The notes beneath the pieces are model-generated. The model was not told the origin of the DNA. It worked only from the letters and a program-made list of their open reading frames with translations, and ran no database searches. Below, piece after piece: positions 37,761-45,731 of a stretch of 64,000 nucleotides of DNA. This DNA is from Rhabdothermincola salaria (lineage in GTDB: Bacteria > Actinomycetota > Acidimicrobiia > Acidimicrobiales > Acidimicrobilacustridaceae). The stretch is from positions 62,001 to 126,000 of the forward strand of contig NZ_JAJQXW010000005.1 of NCBI RefSeq assembly GCF_021246445.1, given 5' to 3'. Position 1 is the first letter of the stretch. Each line of letters opens with the position of its first letter. The position numbers were made by a program, and so were the translations under genes.

Positions 37761-38432
37761 TCACTGGTTGATGAGCTCGCGGGTGGCGTCGGTGCCGGCC
37801 ACCACGACGCGCTCGACCATGGCGCCGGGGAAGATGCCGTGCTCGACGAGCCCGGGGACGGCCGAGAGCTGCGCGGCCAGGGTCACGGGGTCGCCGATCG
37901 GGCCGAAGTGGGCGTCCATGATCAGGTTGCCGTTGTCGCTGCGCCGGTCACGGGTGGTGACCTCGGCGGCGCCCAGGGCCATCACGGCGGCGGCCACCAC
38001 GCCGGGGGCGAAGTCGAGCACCTCCAGGGGGATGCCGAACGGGCCGAGCTCGGGCACCAGCTTGGACTCGTCGACCACCACGATGAAGCGGTCGGCCATG
38101 GCGGCCACGATCTTCTCGCGCGTGTGGGCGGCACCGCCGCCCTTGGTGAGGTCGAACCCCGGGGCCACCTCGTCGGCGCCGTCGATGGCGATGTCGAGTC
38201 GGCCGATCTCGTCGGGTGTCACCACCGTCATGCCGAGCGAGGTGGCCAGGTCGTGGGTCTGCACCGACGTCGCCGTGCACACGATGTCGAGGGCTCGTTC
38301 GCCCAGCTCGACGATGGTCCAGTGCACGGTGGAACCGGTGCCCAGCCCCACCCGCATCCCGGGTTCGACGTAGCCGGCGGCGTGGCGGCCGGCGGCCTCC
38401 TTGGCCACATCCTGGGCGGAGCGTTCGTTCAT
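37761..38432 (-). CDS. rpiA: Ribose-5-phosphate isomerase A
   Basis: A 223-residue enzyme of the pentose phosphate pathway. GLGTGSTVHWTIVELGE is the phosphate-binding loop, DIAIDGADEVAPGFDLTKGGGAAHTREKI carries the catalytic Asp residues and Lys, and VVVDESKLVPELG with GDPVTL near the end completes the pattern. The ATG at 38432 gives normal length; the longer open frame upstream passes through short repeats. It stands between the MoxR and VWA genes on the opposite strand. Confidence 0.95.
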   Translation of the reverse strand: MNERSAQDVAKEAAGRHAAGYVEPGMRVGLGTGSTVHWTIVELGERALDIVCTATSVQTHDLATSLGMTVVTPDEIGRLDIAIDGADEVAPGFDLTKGGGAAHTREKIVAAMADRFIVVVDESKLVPELGPFGIPLEVLDFAPGVVAAAVMALGAAEVTTRDRRSDNGNLIMDAHFGPIGDPVTLAAQLSAVPGLVEHGIFPGAMVERVVVAGTDATRELINQ

Positions 38433-38444
38433 CCCCCGAGCATC

Positions 38445-38512
38445 CCACCATCCGGCGTCGCGCATTCCACCATCCGGTGCCGCGCGTCTCACCATCCGGC
38501 GCCGCCCTGCGC
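38445..38512. repeat. Three tandem copies of a 22-23 bp unit upstream of rpiA
   Basis: The core CACCATCCGG occurs three times, at about 38447, 38468 and 38490, each followed by a C/G-rich variant of CGTCGCGC. It lies 13-80 bases upstream of the rpiA start. It could be a multi-site protein-binding region or simple slippage DNA. Confidence 0.55.
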
Positions 38513-38543
38513 CCAAAGGGTCCCGGCCCCTCCCTTGCGTTCG

Positions 38544-38583
38544 TGCATGCGTTCGGCGCGCCATGGAGCGTCGTTCCCATGCA
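38544..38583 (-). repeat. Palindrome-ended 40-bp dispersed repeat, copy 2 (inverted)
   Basis: Read on the - strand it starts TGCATG, contains GAACGACGCTCCAT and GCGCCGAA as in the copy at 16646, and ends CATGCA after exactly 40 bases. A separate inverted repeat, GAGCGTTC (38589-38596) and GAACGCTC (38613-38620), lies between this copy and the next. Confidence 0.75.
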
Positions 38584-38629
38584 GGAAGGAGCGTTCTCGG
38601 GTGCCTTTCATGGAACGCTCTCGGGTTCT

Positions 38630-38669
38630 TGCATGAATGCGGCGCTCCCTGCGACGTCGTTCCCATGCA
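38630..38669 (-). repeat. Palindrome-ended 40-bp dispersed repeat, copy 3 (inverted)
   Basis: Same 40-base length and TGCATG/CATGCA ends as the other two copies, with the GAACGACG and GCGCCG blocks conserved and the middle diverged. It is followed on the - strand by CAAGAAC, as is copy 1. Confidence 0.72.
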
Positions 38670-38674
38670 GGAAC

Positions 38675-38721
38675 GGGGAGGGAGCGTCACGGGGAGGGAG
38701 CGTCACGGGGAGGGAGCGTCA
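38675..38721. repeat. 16-bp tandem repeat, three copies, over the 3' end of the GH1-like gene
   Basis: GGGGAGGGAGCGTCAC occurs at 38675-38690 and 38691-38706, and the first 15 bases again at 38707-38721. The last copy contains the stop codon of the GH1-like gene. The copies are identical, so slippage is likely recent. Confidence 0.85.
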
Positions 38722-40002
38722 GGCGGGAGGGCGCCGGCCGGCGGCGGTGGCCAGGACAGCAGCGCTGAGGCGGGGGTGGCGGGCGCGGTCGACGAGGCCG
38801 TCGGGGACGTCGAGGCCGGTGATCGGGTTCCACCCGTCGATGCCCGTCTCCCAGAGGGCCAGGCCCAGGGGCAGGCCGTCGGCTCGAGCCCCTCGGACCT
38901 CGGCGACGGTGCCGGCCGCCACCTCGGTACGCCAGTCGTCCTCGCTGGCCACCAGGCCGGTGCCGAGGAGGGCGAGCGGGCGGCCCGGGTGCTGCTCGGC
39001 CAGGCGGCGCACGGCCACGCCGAGCTCCTCGGGCCACGGAGCGGTCCCGTCGGCCGCGACGGGGGCGTCGGCGGGGTAGGGGCCGGTCGTGCCGTCGGCG
39101 AACACGGTCCGGGCTCCCCGGAAGGTGAACCCGATCACGTCGTAGGCGCCGGCCAGGCCGGCGACCTCGAACTCCCCGCGTCCGGGCGTGGCCAGCAGCC
39201 CTTCGGTGAGGGCGCGGGCCCACATCCCTGACCGGAGGCGGTCGATCTCGCCGGCCCGAGCCACCGCGGCGGCGCGCTCCTCGGGGTGCCGCGACCGTCG
39301 GTCGGGGTGGAGGGGCGCCACGTCGATGCACGTCGCGACGGGAGGCTCGCCGCTGCGCAGGAGGCGCCAGGCCTCGTGGCTCACGAGGTGGAGGTCGCGC
39401 AGGGTGTCGACGAAGGCCTCGGGGTCCCGCCCGCCGGGCGGGCGGGTGCCGTGGAGGTGGCCCTCGGCGGCTCGCGTGTAGGGATCGAGCACGGGCACCC
39501 AGCCGGCCACCAGGTCGCCGAACGCCTCGGCCACGCGGTCGACGTGGCGGGGCCAGGTGCGACGACGCCCCTCGTCGGACCCGAAGCCGCCCTCGTCCTC
39601 GCTGAACCAGCCGGGGAGGGGCCCCTCGTGCAGCACCGCCCACACGTCGACGCCGACGCGGCGGGCGGCCTGCAGCACCTCGGTGACCATGTCGGCGGCG
39701 TCGGTGTCCCAGCGGCCGGGCCACGGTTCGAGGCGGGCCCAGTCGAGGCCCCAGCGCAGCGTGGTGAGGCCCAGCTCGGCCAGCAGCTCGAGATCGGTGG
39801 CGAAGTCCACGCCGAACCCGCTGCCGTCGCGGGAACGGGGGAGACGTCCGTCGGCCTCCCAGCGGGACCAGTCGCTGCGGGGAGAGAGCCCGAGGGTCCC
39901 GGACGAGGTGGCGGCGGTGCCCCAGCGGATCGGCGCACCGGCGGCGCGGGTCTCGCCGGTGTCGTCGGGCTGGTGGGGGGAAGGATCGGTCCGGGGGGTC
40001 AC
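38719..40002 (-). CDS. GH1-like protein lacking both catalytic glutamates
   Basis: A 427-residue protein with the outline of a family 1 beta-glucosidase: LRWGLDWARLEPWPGRWD (GH1 has RFSIxWxRIxPxG), VLHEGPLPGWFSEDEGGF (GH1 TLHHWDLPxWLxxxGGW), and a C-terminal ALWETGIDGWNPITGLDVPD resembling the late WSLxDNFEW region. The acid/base motif (NEP) reads LDP at about 172-174, and the nucleophile motif (ITENG) reads LLGTG at about 345-349. It may therefore be a sugar-binding or regulatory pseudo-enzyme. The start at GTG 40002, 29 bases from the divergent VWA gene, is likely; a longer frame to 40077 would run into that gene. Confidence 0.72.
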   Translation of the reverse strand: MTPRTDPSPHQPDDTGETRAAGAPIRWGTAATSSGTLGLSPRSDWSRWEADGRLPRSRDGSGFGVDFATDLELLAELGLTTLRWGLDWARLEPWPGRWDTDAADMVTEVLQAARRVGVDVWAVLHEGPLPGWFSEDEGGFGSDEGRRRTWPRHVDRVAEAFGDLVAGWVPVLDPYTRAAEGHLHGTRPPGGRDPEAFVDTLRDLHLVSHEAWRLLRSGEPPVATCIDVAPLHPDRRSRHPEERAAAVARAGEIDRLRSGMWARALTEGLLATPGRGEFEVAGLAGAYDVIGFTFRGARTVFADGTTGPYPADAPVAADGTAPWPEELGVAVRRLAEQHPGRPLALLGTGLVASEDDWRTEVAAGTVAEVRGARADGLPLGLALWETGIDGWNPITGLDVPDGLVDRARHPRLSAAVLATAAGRRPPA

Positions 40003-40019
40003 TCCGGCAGTATTCCCGG

Positions 40020-40025
40020 TACGGT
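40020..40025 (+). promoter_or_regulatory. -10-like hexamer TACGGT for the VWA gene
   Basis: TACGGT ends 6 bases before the ATG at 40032 with no ribosome-binding site between. On the other strand AATACT (40014-40009) is 6 bases before the GTG of the GH1-like gene, so the 29-base gap seems to hold two divergent leaderless promoters. Confidence 0.42.
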
Positions 40026-40031
40026 GCCGAC

Positions 40032-42047
40032 ATGGGGAAGGCCAACCGGGTCCGCTACTCGCGCTGGGACGGCACACAGGTCGGCTTCGACCTCGATGCC
40101 ACCAGCATCTTCGAGGAGATCACCGATGACCTGCTGTACCACGGCGACCTGAACTCGGCGCTGCGGCGCGCCATGCAGTCCGGCTTCAAGGACCGCAACG
40201 GTGAGCAGGTGAAGGGCCTGCGCGAGATGTTGGAGGAGCTGCGGCGCAAGCGTCGCGAGGCGCTCGAGCAGCACGACCTCGGCGGGGTGTACGACGACAT
40301 CGCCCGCGAGCTGCGTGAGGTCGTGGAGACCGAGCGCGAGGCCATCGACGAGATGGCCAGGGAGGCCCGCGAGTCGGGCGACGAGCGTCGCCAGGAGCTC
40401 ACCGAGCAGGTGGCGGCCGAGCGCCACGCCTCGCTCGACCTGCTCTCCCCGGATCTCGCCGGCATGGTCCGCGACCTCGAGAACCACGACTTCACCTCCT
40501 CGGAGGCCCGGGAGCAGTTCGAGGAGCTGGTCGAGAAGCTGCGCGAGCAGCTCATGCAGCAGTACGTCGACCAGATGGCCGGGGCGGTCGAGGACATGAG
40601 CCCCGAGGACATGGCCCGGATGAAGGACATGTTCGCCGAGCTGAACCAGATGCTCGAGCAGCGCCAGCGGGGCGAGGAGCCCGACTTCGACGGGTTCATG
40701 GAGCGCTACGGCGACTTCTTCCCGGAGAACCCGCGGGACCTCGACGAGCTGCTCGAGGTGATGGCGCAGCGCATGGCGGCCGCCCAGGCGATGCTCAACT
40801 CCATGACGCCCGAGCAGCGGGCCCAGCTCCAGGCGCTGTCCGACCAGCTGCTCGAGGACATGGATCTGCGCTGGCAGATCGACCAGCTCGGCCAGAACCT
40901 GCAGGGCATGTTCCCCGACCTCGGCTGGAACCGTCGCTACGACTTCTCGGGTCAGGACCCCCTCGACATGTCCTCGGCCACCCAGATGCTCCAGGAGCTG
41001 GGCGACATCGACCAGCTCGAGAACCTCCTGCGCGGGGCCACCTCACCCGGCGCCCTGGCCGAGGTCGACCTCGACCGGGCCCGCGAGCTTCTCGGCGACG
41101 ACGCCGCCCGCAGCCTCGAGCAGATGGCCGAGCTGGCCCGCCAGCTCGAGGAGGCCGGTCTGATCGAGAACAAGGAGGGTCGGCTCGAGCTCACGCCCCG
41201 CGGCATCCGCCGGATCGGGCAGAACGCCCTCGACGACCTCTTCGCCAAGTTGGCCCACGACAAGATGGGCCAGCACCAGATCACCCGTCTGGGGGTGGGG
41301 CACGAGCGGGATTTCTCCACCAAGCCCTACGAGTTCGGCGACGCCTTCAACCTCGACATCGGGGCCACGGTGCGCAACGCCATCCGCCGCGGCGGCACCG
41401 GCACCCCGGTGCGGTTGACGCCCGACGACTTCGAGGTCGAGCGCACCGAGCAGCTGGTGCGCTCGAGCACGGTGCTCATGTTGGACCTCTCGCTCTCGAT
41501 GCCGATGCGCGACAACTTCCTGCCGGCCAAGAAGGTGGCCATGGCCCTGCACTCGCTCATCACGTCGCAGTTCCCTCGCGACTACATGGGCATCGTCGGC
41601 TTCAGCGAGGTGGCGCGCGAGCTCAAGGCCGAGCAGCTGCCCGAGGTGTCGTGGGACTTCGTCTACGGCACCAACATGCAGCACGCCTTCCAGATCAGCC
41701 GGCGTCTGCTGTCGCGCCAGACCGGCACCAAGCAGATCATCATGATCACCGATGGTGAGCCGACCGCCCACATCAGCGGTTCGGGCGAGGTGTACTTCAA
41801 CTACCCGCCCGTGCGCGAGACGGTCGACGCCACGTTGCGCGAGGTCGTGCGCTGCACCAAGGACGGCATCCGCATCAACACGTTCATGCTCGACCCCACG
41901 CCCCACCTCCAGGACTTCATCTCCAAGATCAGTGAGCTGAACAAGGGTCGGGCCTTCTTCACCACCCCCGAGACGCTCGGCGACTACGTGCTGGTGGACT
42001 TCATCGAACAGAAGCGCCAGCTCCTGCGCGGACGCCGCGCCGGCTGA
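40032..42047 (+). CDS. VWA-domain protein, partner of the MoxR-type ATPase
   Basis: A 671-residue protein. Residues 1-450 are highly charged and helical, with many Glu/Gln/Met-rich stretches (LREVVETEREAIDEMAREAR type) that look like coiled coil. The C-terminal von Willebrand A domain begins around residue 475 with the metal-ion site LMLDLSLSMPMRD (DxSxS) and continues with ITDGEPTAH. This is the architecture of the mycobacterial Rv0959-type partner of the Rv0958 ATPase. ATPase plus VWA pairs act as Mg-chelatase-like or protein-maturation complexes. Here the partner gene is 2.7 kb upstream with rpiA and the GH1-like gene inserted on the opposite strand. Confidence 0.87.
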   Translation: MGKANRVRYSRWDGTQVGFDLDATSIFEEITDDLLYHGDLNSALRRAMQSGFKDRNGEQVKGLREMLEELRRKRREALEQHDLGGVYDDIARELREVVETEREAIDEMAREARESGDERRQELTEQVAAERHASLDLLSPDLAGMVRDLENHDFTSSEAREQFEELVEKLREQLMQQYVDQMAGAVEDMSPEDMARMKDMFAELNQMLEQRQRGEEPDFDGFMERYGDFFPENPRDLDELLEVMAQRMAAAQAMLNSMTPEQRAQLQALSDQLLEDMDLRWQIDQLGQNLQGMFPDLGWNRRYDFSGQDPLDMSSATQMLQELGDIDQLENLLRGATSPGALAEVDLDRARELLGDDAARSLEQMAELARQLEEAGLIENKEGRLELTPRGIRRIGQNALDDLFAKLAHDKMGQHQITRLGVGHERDFSTKPYEFGDAFNLDIGATVRNAIRRGGTGTPVRLTPDDFEVERTEQLVRSSTVLMLDLSLSMPMRDNFLPAKKVAMALHSLITSQFPRDYMGIVGFSEVARELKAEQLPEVSWDFVYGTNMQHAFQISRRLLSRQTGTKQIIMITDGEPTAHISGSGEVYFNYPPVRETVDATLREVVRCTKDGIRINTFMLDPTPHLQDFISKISELNKGRAFFTTPETLGDYVLVDFIEQKRQLLRGRRAG

Positions 42048-42110
42048 CGAACTCGGGTTTTTCCGCTTCCCCCTTGCGCCGACGGCCTGATCGGGTCATG
42101 ATCACACCGT

Positions 42111-42167
42111 TGTAATTACACCTGTGGTAAGAGGGCGTCGGCGGTAGGCGGACGTGCAGCCACAGGT
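42111..42167. promoter_or_regulatory. Palindrome and leader hairpin upstream of the first whiB gene
   Basis: TGTAATTACA at 42111-42120 is a perfect 10-bp palindrome in an otherwise GC-rich stretch. ACCTGTGG (42120-42127) and CCACAGGT (42160-42167) form an 8-bp inverted repeat with a 32-base loop. The region lies 40-95 bases before the whiB ATG. It is a candidate regulator-binding site; I cannot name the regulator or a clear -10 element. Confidence 0.4.
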
Positions 42168-42205
42168 CAGCACGGGGGGTGTGTGGCCCTTCGTGGGGAG
42201 GAACC

Positions 42206-42499
42206 ATGCACGAGCCCACCGCCATCACCGCCACCGAGGAGAAGAGTTGGCAGGACCTCGCCAACTGCCTGGGTGTCGACCCCGACCTGTTCTTCCCCGA
42301 GCGTGGCGCCTCCACCCGTGAGGCCAAAGAGGTCTGCCGCGGCTGCGTCGTGCAGGGCGAGTGCCTCGAGTACGCCCTCGCCAACGGCGAGAAGTTCGGC
42401 ATCTGGGGCGGCATGAGCGAGCGCGAGCGCCGTCGCATCCGCCGTCAGCGGGCCCTGGCCCGCGCCGCCGCCGCCGACGCGGCCTCGGCCACCGCCTGA
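42206..42499 (+). CDS. whiB2: WhiB-family iron-sulfur regulator (WhiB2/WhmD-like)
   Basis: A 97-residue protein with the four iron-sulfur cysteines (Cys21, Cys44, Cys47, Cys53; CxxC then five residues to the last), the beta-turn GIWGG at 65-69, and a basic C-terminal tail SERERRRIRRQRA for DNA or sigma-factor contact. The STREAKEVCRGC and ECLEYALANGEKFGIWGG segments match WhiB2/WhmD-type proteins, which control septation and sporulation genes in actinobacteria. The GGGGAGG box 5 bases before the ATG at 42206 settles the start. Confidence 0.93.
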   Translation: MHEPTAITATEEKSWQDLANCLGVDPDLFFPERGASTREAKEVCRGCVVQGECLEYALANGEKFGIWGGMSERERRRIRRQRALARAAAADAASATA

Positions 42500-42510
42500 T
42501 CGTCGCCTGA

Positions 42511-43380
42511 TCAGCTCCCGGGGCCTCGCCCCCGGCGTTCGGCCCGCTGTCGGAGCCGGGCCGCGATGGTGACGTCGGCCGACAGGTCGAGCTCGCTCCA
42601 TCGCGATGGTGGGGTGGCGGCCAGCACCGCGTCGGGCACCAGGCCCACCAGCTCGGCCCGGGCGATGCGGGCCCGCTCGGCCACGGCATCGAAGACCTGC
42701 GCGGGCCCCACCTGCAGGGGGTCGACCAGGTTCATCGACACCTGCACCTCGTCGCCGACGGCCAGCCCCAGCGCCCGCACGCCGGGACCTCGGATCTCGC
42801 GGGCCACCGCTCGGGCCAGATCGAGATCGGAGTCGACCAGCCACAGGTTGTAGGCCACCAGCACGGGCCGGGCCCCGACGGCCACGGCGCCGGCGGTGGG
42901 GTGTGCGGTGGGGGGACCCGTGTCGGGGACGAGCGTGGTGAACGCCCCTCGCCGGATCTCGGGCAGGGTGCGCTCGGGCCCGTAGAGGAAGCAGGGCAGC
43001 CCCAGCTCGTCGGCGGCCCAGCGGGCGTACCGGTCGCGGGCGGCGAGGGCGTCGCCCTCCGTCGAGCCGTCGAGGGCCACGAAGGGCACCACGTCGACGA
43101 CGCCGATGCGGGGGTGGGCTCCGGCGTGGGTGCTGACGTCGAGGTGCTCCACGGCGGCCTGGGTGAGCGCCCGGGGGGCCGACTCGCCCACCAGGGTCCA
43201 GACCGACCGGTGGTGGTGGACGCAGCTGTGCACGTCGAGGCAGTCGGGCCCGACGGCGTCGGCGAGCGCGGCCAGCACGGTCGCGGACCGTCCCTCGCTG
43301 AGGTTCACCACGCATTCGAGCACGGCCCGATCCTCGCTCACCGGGAGCCTCGTCACCAGCCCGGACGCGCCACGGGCCAC
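42511..43380 (-). CDS. Glutamate formiminotransferase-like protein
   Basis: A 289-residue protein matching the two-part formiminotransferase domain: ECVVNLSEGR at the N-terminus, HHHRSVWTLVGE, THAGAHPRIGVVDVVPFVAL (with the catalytic His), then VAYNLWLVDSDLDLARAVARE and EVQVSMNLVDP. The enzyme moves a formimino group from N-formimino-glutamate to tetrahydrofolate in histidine breakdown. No cyclodeaminase domain or hut genes are visible here. The start is uncertain: GTG 43380 has GAGGG upstream, but GTGs at 43356 and 43341 are also in frame. Confidence 0.85.
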   Translation of the reverse strand: MARGASGLVTRLPVSEDRAVLECVVNLSEGRSATVLAALADAVGPDCLDVHSCVHHHRSVWTLVGESAPRALTQAAVEHLDVSTHAGAHPRIGVVDVVPFVALDGSTEGDALAARDRYARWAADELGLPCFLYGPERTLPEIRRGAFTTLVPDTGPPTAHPTAGAVAVGARPVLVAYNLWLVDSDLDLARAVAREIRGPGVRALGLAVGDEVQVSMNLVDPLQVGPAQVFDAVAERARIARAELVGLVPDAVLAATPPSRWSELDLSADVTIAARLRQRAERRGRGPGS

Positions 43381-43422
43381 CCTCGAGGGGTGGCCCGTGG
43401 TCCAGGATGTGGTGGGGAGGGC

Positions 43423-43680
43423 TCAGCCCAGGTCGGAAGCGGCGTGCACCGGGATCCGGCGGGCTTTCAGGATGCGACGACGCTGTCGCTCCGAGGTGCC
43501 GCCCCACACGCCGTGGTCGATCCGGTTGGCGAGGGCGTACTCGAGGCACGGCTCGCTGACGGGGCAGGTGGCGCAGATGCGCTTGGCGTGCTCGACGCCC
43601 ACGCCGTCACTCGGGAAGAACGTGGTGGGTGGTTCGTGGCGACAGTTGCCGTTCTCCATCCAGATGTTGGTGGTGTCCAT
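43423..43680 (-). CDS. WhiB-family iron-sulfur regulator
   Basis: An 85-residue WhiB protein with Cys13, Cys36, Cys39 and Cys45, the GVWGG turn at 57-61 and the basic tail SERQRRRILKARR. The pattern GVEHAKRICATCPVSEPC and ALANRIDHGVWGG differs from the WhiB2-like gene 0.9 kb away, so the two are paralogs of different subgroups. The ATG at 43680 follows GGAGG by 8 bases; a second ATG (Met8) is possible. It reads away from the HtrA-type gene, with an intergenic region of about 220 bases that includes TACCCT (43872-43877) on the + strand. Confidence 0.92.
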   Translation of the reverse strand: MDTTNIWMENGNCRHEPPTTFFPSDGVGVEHAKRICATCPVSEPCLEYALANRIDHGVWGGTSERQRRRILKARRIPVHAASDLG

Positions 43681-43903
43681 GCCGGTCGCCTCCGATGCGG
43701 CCTGTGTCCGACGTGCCGGTGGGCCGAGCGACGTGCGGACCTCCGTGGCCCGTCGCCTCCCTCGCTCGGAGAGCAGGTCGTGAAGGGCAAGGTACGCAGG
43801 GACCGTGAAAGCAGGCATAAGCGCCTCGGATCCACCCCGGGCCCGGCACCTCCACTGCCCGTCGGCGCCGCTACCCTGCGCCCTCGGACCGACGAGGAGT
43901 GCC

Positions 43904-45376
43904 GTGCCCGACGACCGGCCGAGCGACGCCGACACCCCCACCACCGAGCAGCCGGCGCCCCTCCGGGAATCGCCGACCTGGCCCCTGCCCGCGAGCGACC
44001 CCGAGCCCCCGCCGGTGCCGGCCGAGGTGTCCCCGTCGCCGTCGGAGCCTCCGCCTCCGCCCCGGGCGTGGCCGGGAGGGGCGGTCCCGCCGGGACCGCC
44101 GCCCGGACCGCTGCCGGGACCGCCGCCGGGACCGCCGCCGGGACCGCCGCCGGGACCGCCGTCCGGCTACCCCGGCCCGGCCGAACCGTCGCCCCCGGCC
44201 TGGCCGGCCAGCTCGGCGCCGCCCCAGTGGGGTGGCGGGGTCCCGCCGGGGCCGCCGCCGATCCCTCCGGCCCTCCCCTACGCGCCCGGGCCGCCGCCGC
44301 GGGGGGTGCGCGCCGCCGTGGTCGTGGTGGTGGCCCTCGTGGTCGGCGTGGTGGCCTCGGCCCTCACCGCCGGGTTGTTCCTGGTGGTCGACGGCGACGA
44401 CTCGCGTGGCGGCGCCAGCCGGCTGGTCGACGGGGAGCCGCTCGACATCCAGGCCCTCCTCGAGAAGGCCCAGCCCTCGGTGGTGGCCATCGAGACCGGC
44501 CAGCGCAGCACCACCAACGTCTACGGCGGGGCCGGCAGCGGGGTGGTGGTCAGCGACGACGGGCTGGTGCTCACCAACGCCCACGTGATCGGTGGCGCCA
44601 CCGAGATGCGAGCCACCACGTCCAGCGGCCGCACCTACGAGGCCGAGCTGGTGGGCTCGTCCCCGGCCGACGACGTGGCCCTCATCCGCCTGGTCGACGC
44701 CAGCGGTCTGGTGCCCGCCGAACTCGGCAGCTCCGACGACGCCGAGGTGGGCGACGAGGTCGTGGCCATCGGCAACGCCCTCAACCTCGGTGGCCCCCCG
44801 AGCGTCACCCAGGGCATCGTCTCGGCCAAGGAGCGGGTCATCGAGGCTCCGCAGATCACCCTGCAGGGCCTGCTGCAGACCGACGCCGCCATCAACCCCG
44901 GCAACTCGGGCGGTCCCTTGTTGAACGCCGCCGGCCAGGTGATCGGGATCAACACGGCCATCATCAACGACGCCCAGAACATCGGCTTCGCCATCCCCAT
45001 CGACAGCATCCGTCCGCTGCTCACCGACCTGGAGGAGGGCCTGGGTCAGATCACCCCGGACACCGCGTTCCTCGGGGTCATCACCATCGCCGTCGACCAG
45101 GTGAACCCCTCGGTGCTCGACCAGTACGAGGTCGAGAGCGACGAGGGGGTCTTCGTCTCGGAGTTGGTGGCGGGCTCGGCGGCCGTCGACGCCGGCCTGC
45201 AGCTGGGCGACGTGATCGTGGCCGTCGACGGCGACGACGTGCAGCGGCCCACCGACGTCCAGGACGCGGTGCAGGCGCGATCCCCGGGCGACGAGATCGA
45301 GCTCGAGATCGAGCGCGAGGGGCGGCGCCTCACCCTCTCGGTCACCCTGGGCAGTCGGGGGACGACGGGTGACTGA
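43904..45376 (+). CDS. Membrane-anchored S1C serine protease (HtrA/DegP-like) with PDZ domain
   Basis: A 490-residue protein. Residues 1-130 are a proline/glycine-rich cytoplasmic tail, including 12-bp DNA repeats. One membrane helix (about 135-160, VRAAVVVVVALVVGVVASAL) puts the rest outside. The trypsin-like domain has all three catalytic residues: His in LTNAHVIGG, Asp in ADDVALIRL and Ser in NPGNSGGPL. A PDZ domain follows from about residue 380 (GVFVSELVAGSAAVDAGLQLGDVIVAV). It should degrade or chaperone misfolded exported proteins. The GTG at 43904 follows GAGGAG by 5 bases. Confidence 0.92.
   Translation: MPDDRPSDADTPTTEQPAPLRESPTWPLPASDPEPPPVPAEVSPSPSEPPPPPRAWPGGAVPPGPPPGPLPGPPPGPPPGPPPGPPSGYPGPAEPSPPAWPASSAPPQWGGGVPPGPPPIPPALPYAPGPPPRGVRAAVVVVVALVVGVVASALTAGLFLVVDGDDSRGGASRLVDGEPLDIQALLEKAQPSVVAIETGQRSTTNVYGGAGSGVVVSDDGLVLTNAHVIGGATEMRATTSSGRTYEAELVGSSPADDVALIRLVDASGLVPAELGSSDDAEVGDEVVAIGNALNLGGPPSVTQGIVSAKERVIEAPQITLQGLLQTDAAINPGNSGGPLLNAAGQVIGINTAIINDAQNIGFAIPIDSIRPLLTDLEEGLGQITPDTAFLGVITIAVDQVNPSVLDQYEVESDEGVFVSELVAGSAAVDAGLQLGDVIVAVDGDDVQRPTDVQDAVQARSPGDEIELEIEREGRRLTLSVTLGSRGTTGD
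44089..44163 (+). repeat. 12-bp in-frame tandem repeat (PPGP/PPPG)
   Basis: GGGACCGCCGCC and close variants repeat about six times, coding proline-glycine repeats in the cytoplasmic tail of the HtrA-type protease. Several adjacent copies are identical, suggesting slippage. Confidence 0.8.
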
Positions 45377-45386
45377 GACCCACCTG

Positions 45387-45392
45387 TAGGGT
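45387..45392 (+). promoter_or_regulatory. -10-like hexamer TAGGGT upstream of the 89-residue gene
   Basis: TAGGGT lies 63 bases before the ATG at 45456 and just past the protease stop. Unlike the leaderless cases, there is a leader, with GAAAGAG before the ATG. Confidence 0.3.
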
Positions 45393-45455
45393 TGAGCGGT
45401 CCGGATGGGCACCCCGTGCCCGCCCGCTGCCGCCTGATCCGAAAGAGCCCCCGCG

Positions 45456-45725
45456 ATGTCCATGACCGATCTCTCCGAAACCGAAGGTCCCCCGCGGGGC
45501 CGGGTCCGCGTGATCTACCTCGGGCCGGTCGCCCCTCACTGGGACGTCCAGGGCGAGTCCGAGGTCCGCGGCCTGGTCGACGACTTCCGGGCCCGGGTCA
45601 ACGCCCGCCTGTTGCTCCTCCCTCCGCACGACCCCCAGTTCCGCCGCAACCGCGAGCGGGTGGTGCGCGACGCCGAGCGCGAGCGTCTCACCCTCGAGTG
45701 GGACCTGGGCCTGCCCGACGAGTGA
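45456..45725 (+). CDS. Conserved small protein, function unknown
   Basis: An 89-residue protein without signal peptide or membrane helix. After an acidic start it has RVRVIYLGPVAPHWDV (beta-strand-like), a helix with alternating charges (VRGLVDDFRARVNARLLLLP) and a strongly charged C-terminus (RRNRERVVRDAERERLTLEW). I do not recognise the family. It lies between the protease and ppk, in the same direction, with a possible hairpin after it. Confidence 0.6.
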   Translation: MSMTDLSETEGPPRGRVRVIYLGPVAPHWDVQGESEVRGLVDDFRARVNARLLLLPPHDPQFRRNRERVVRDAERERLTLEWDLGLPDE

Positions 45726-45731
45726 TGACAC

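Noticed and set aside
37408-37771. Small open frames within the repeat-rich gap before rpiA
   Set aside because: They are created by repeats, lack ribosome-binding sites and have no protein-like features.
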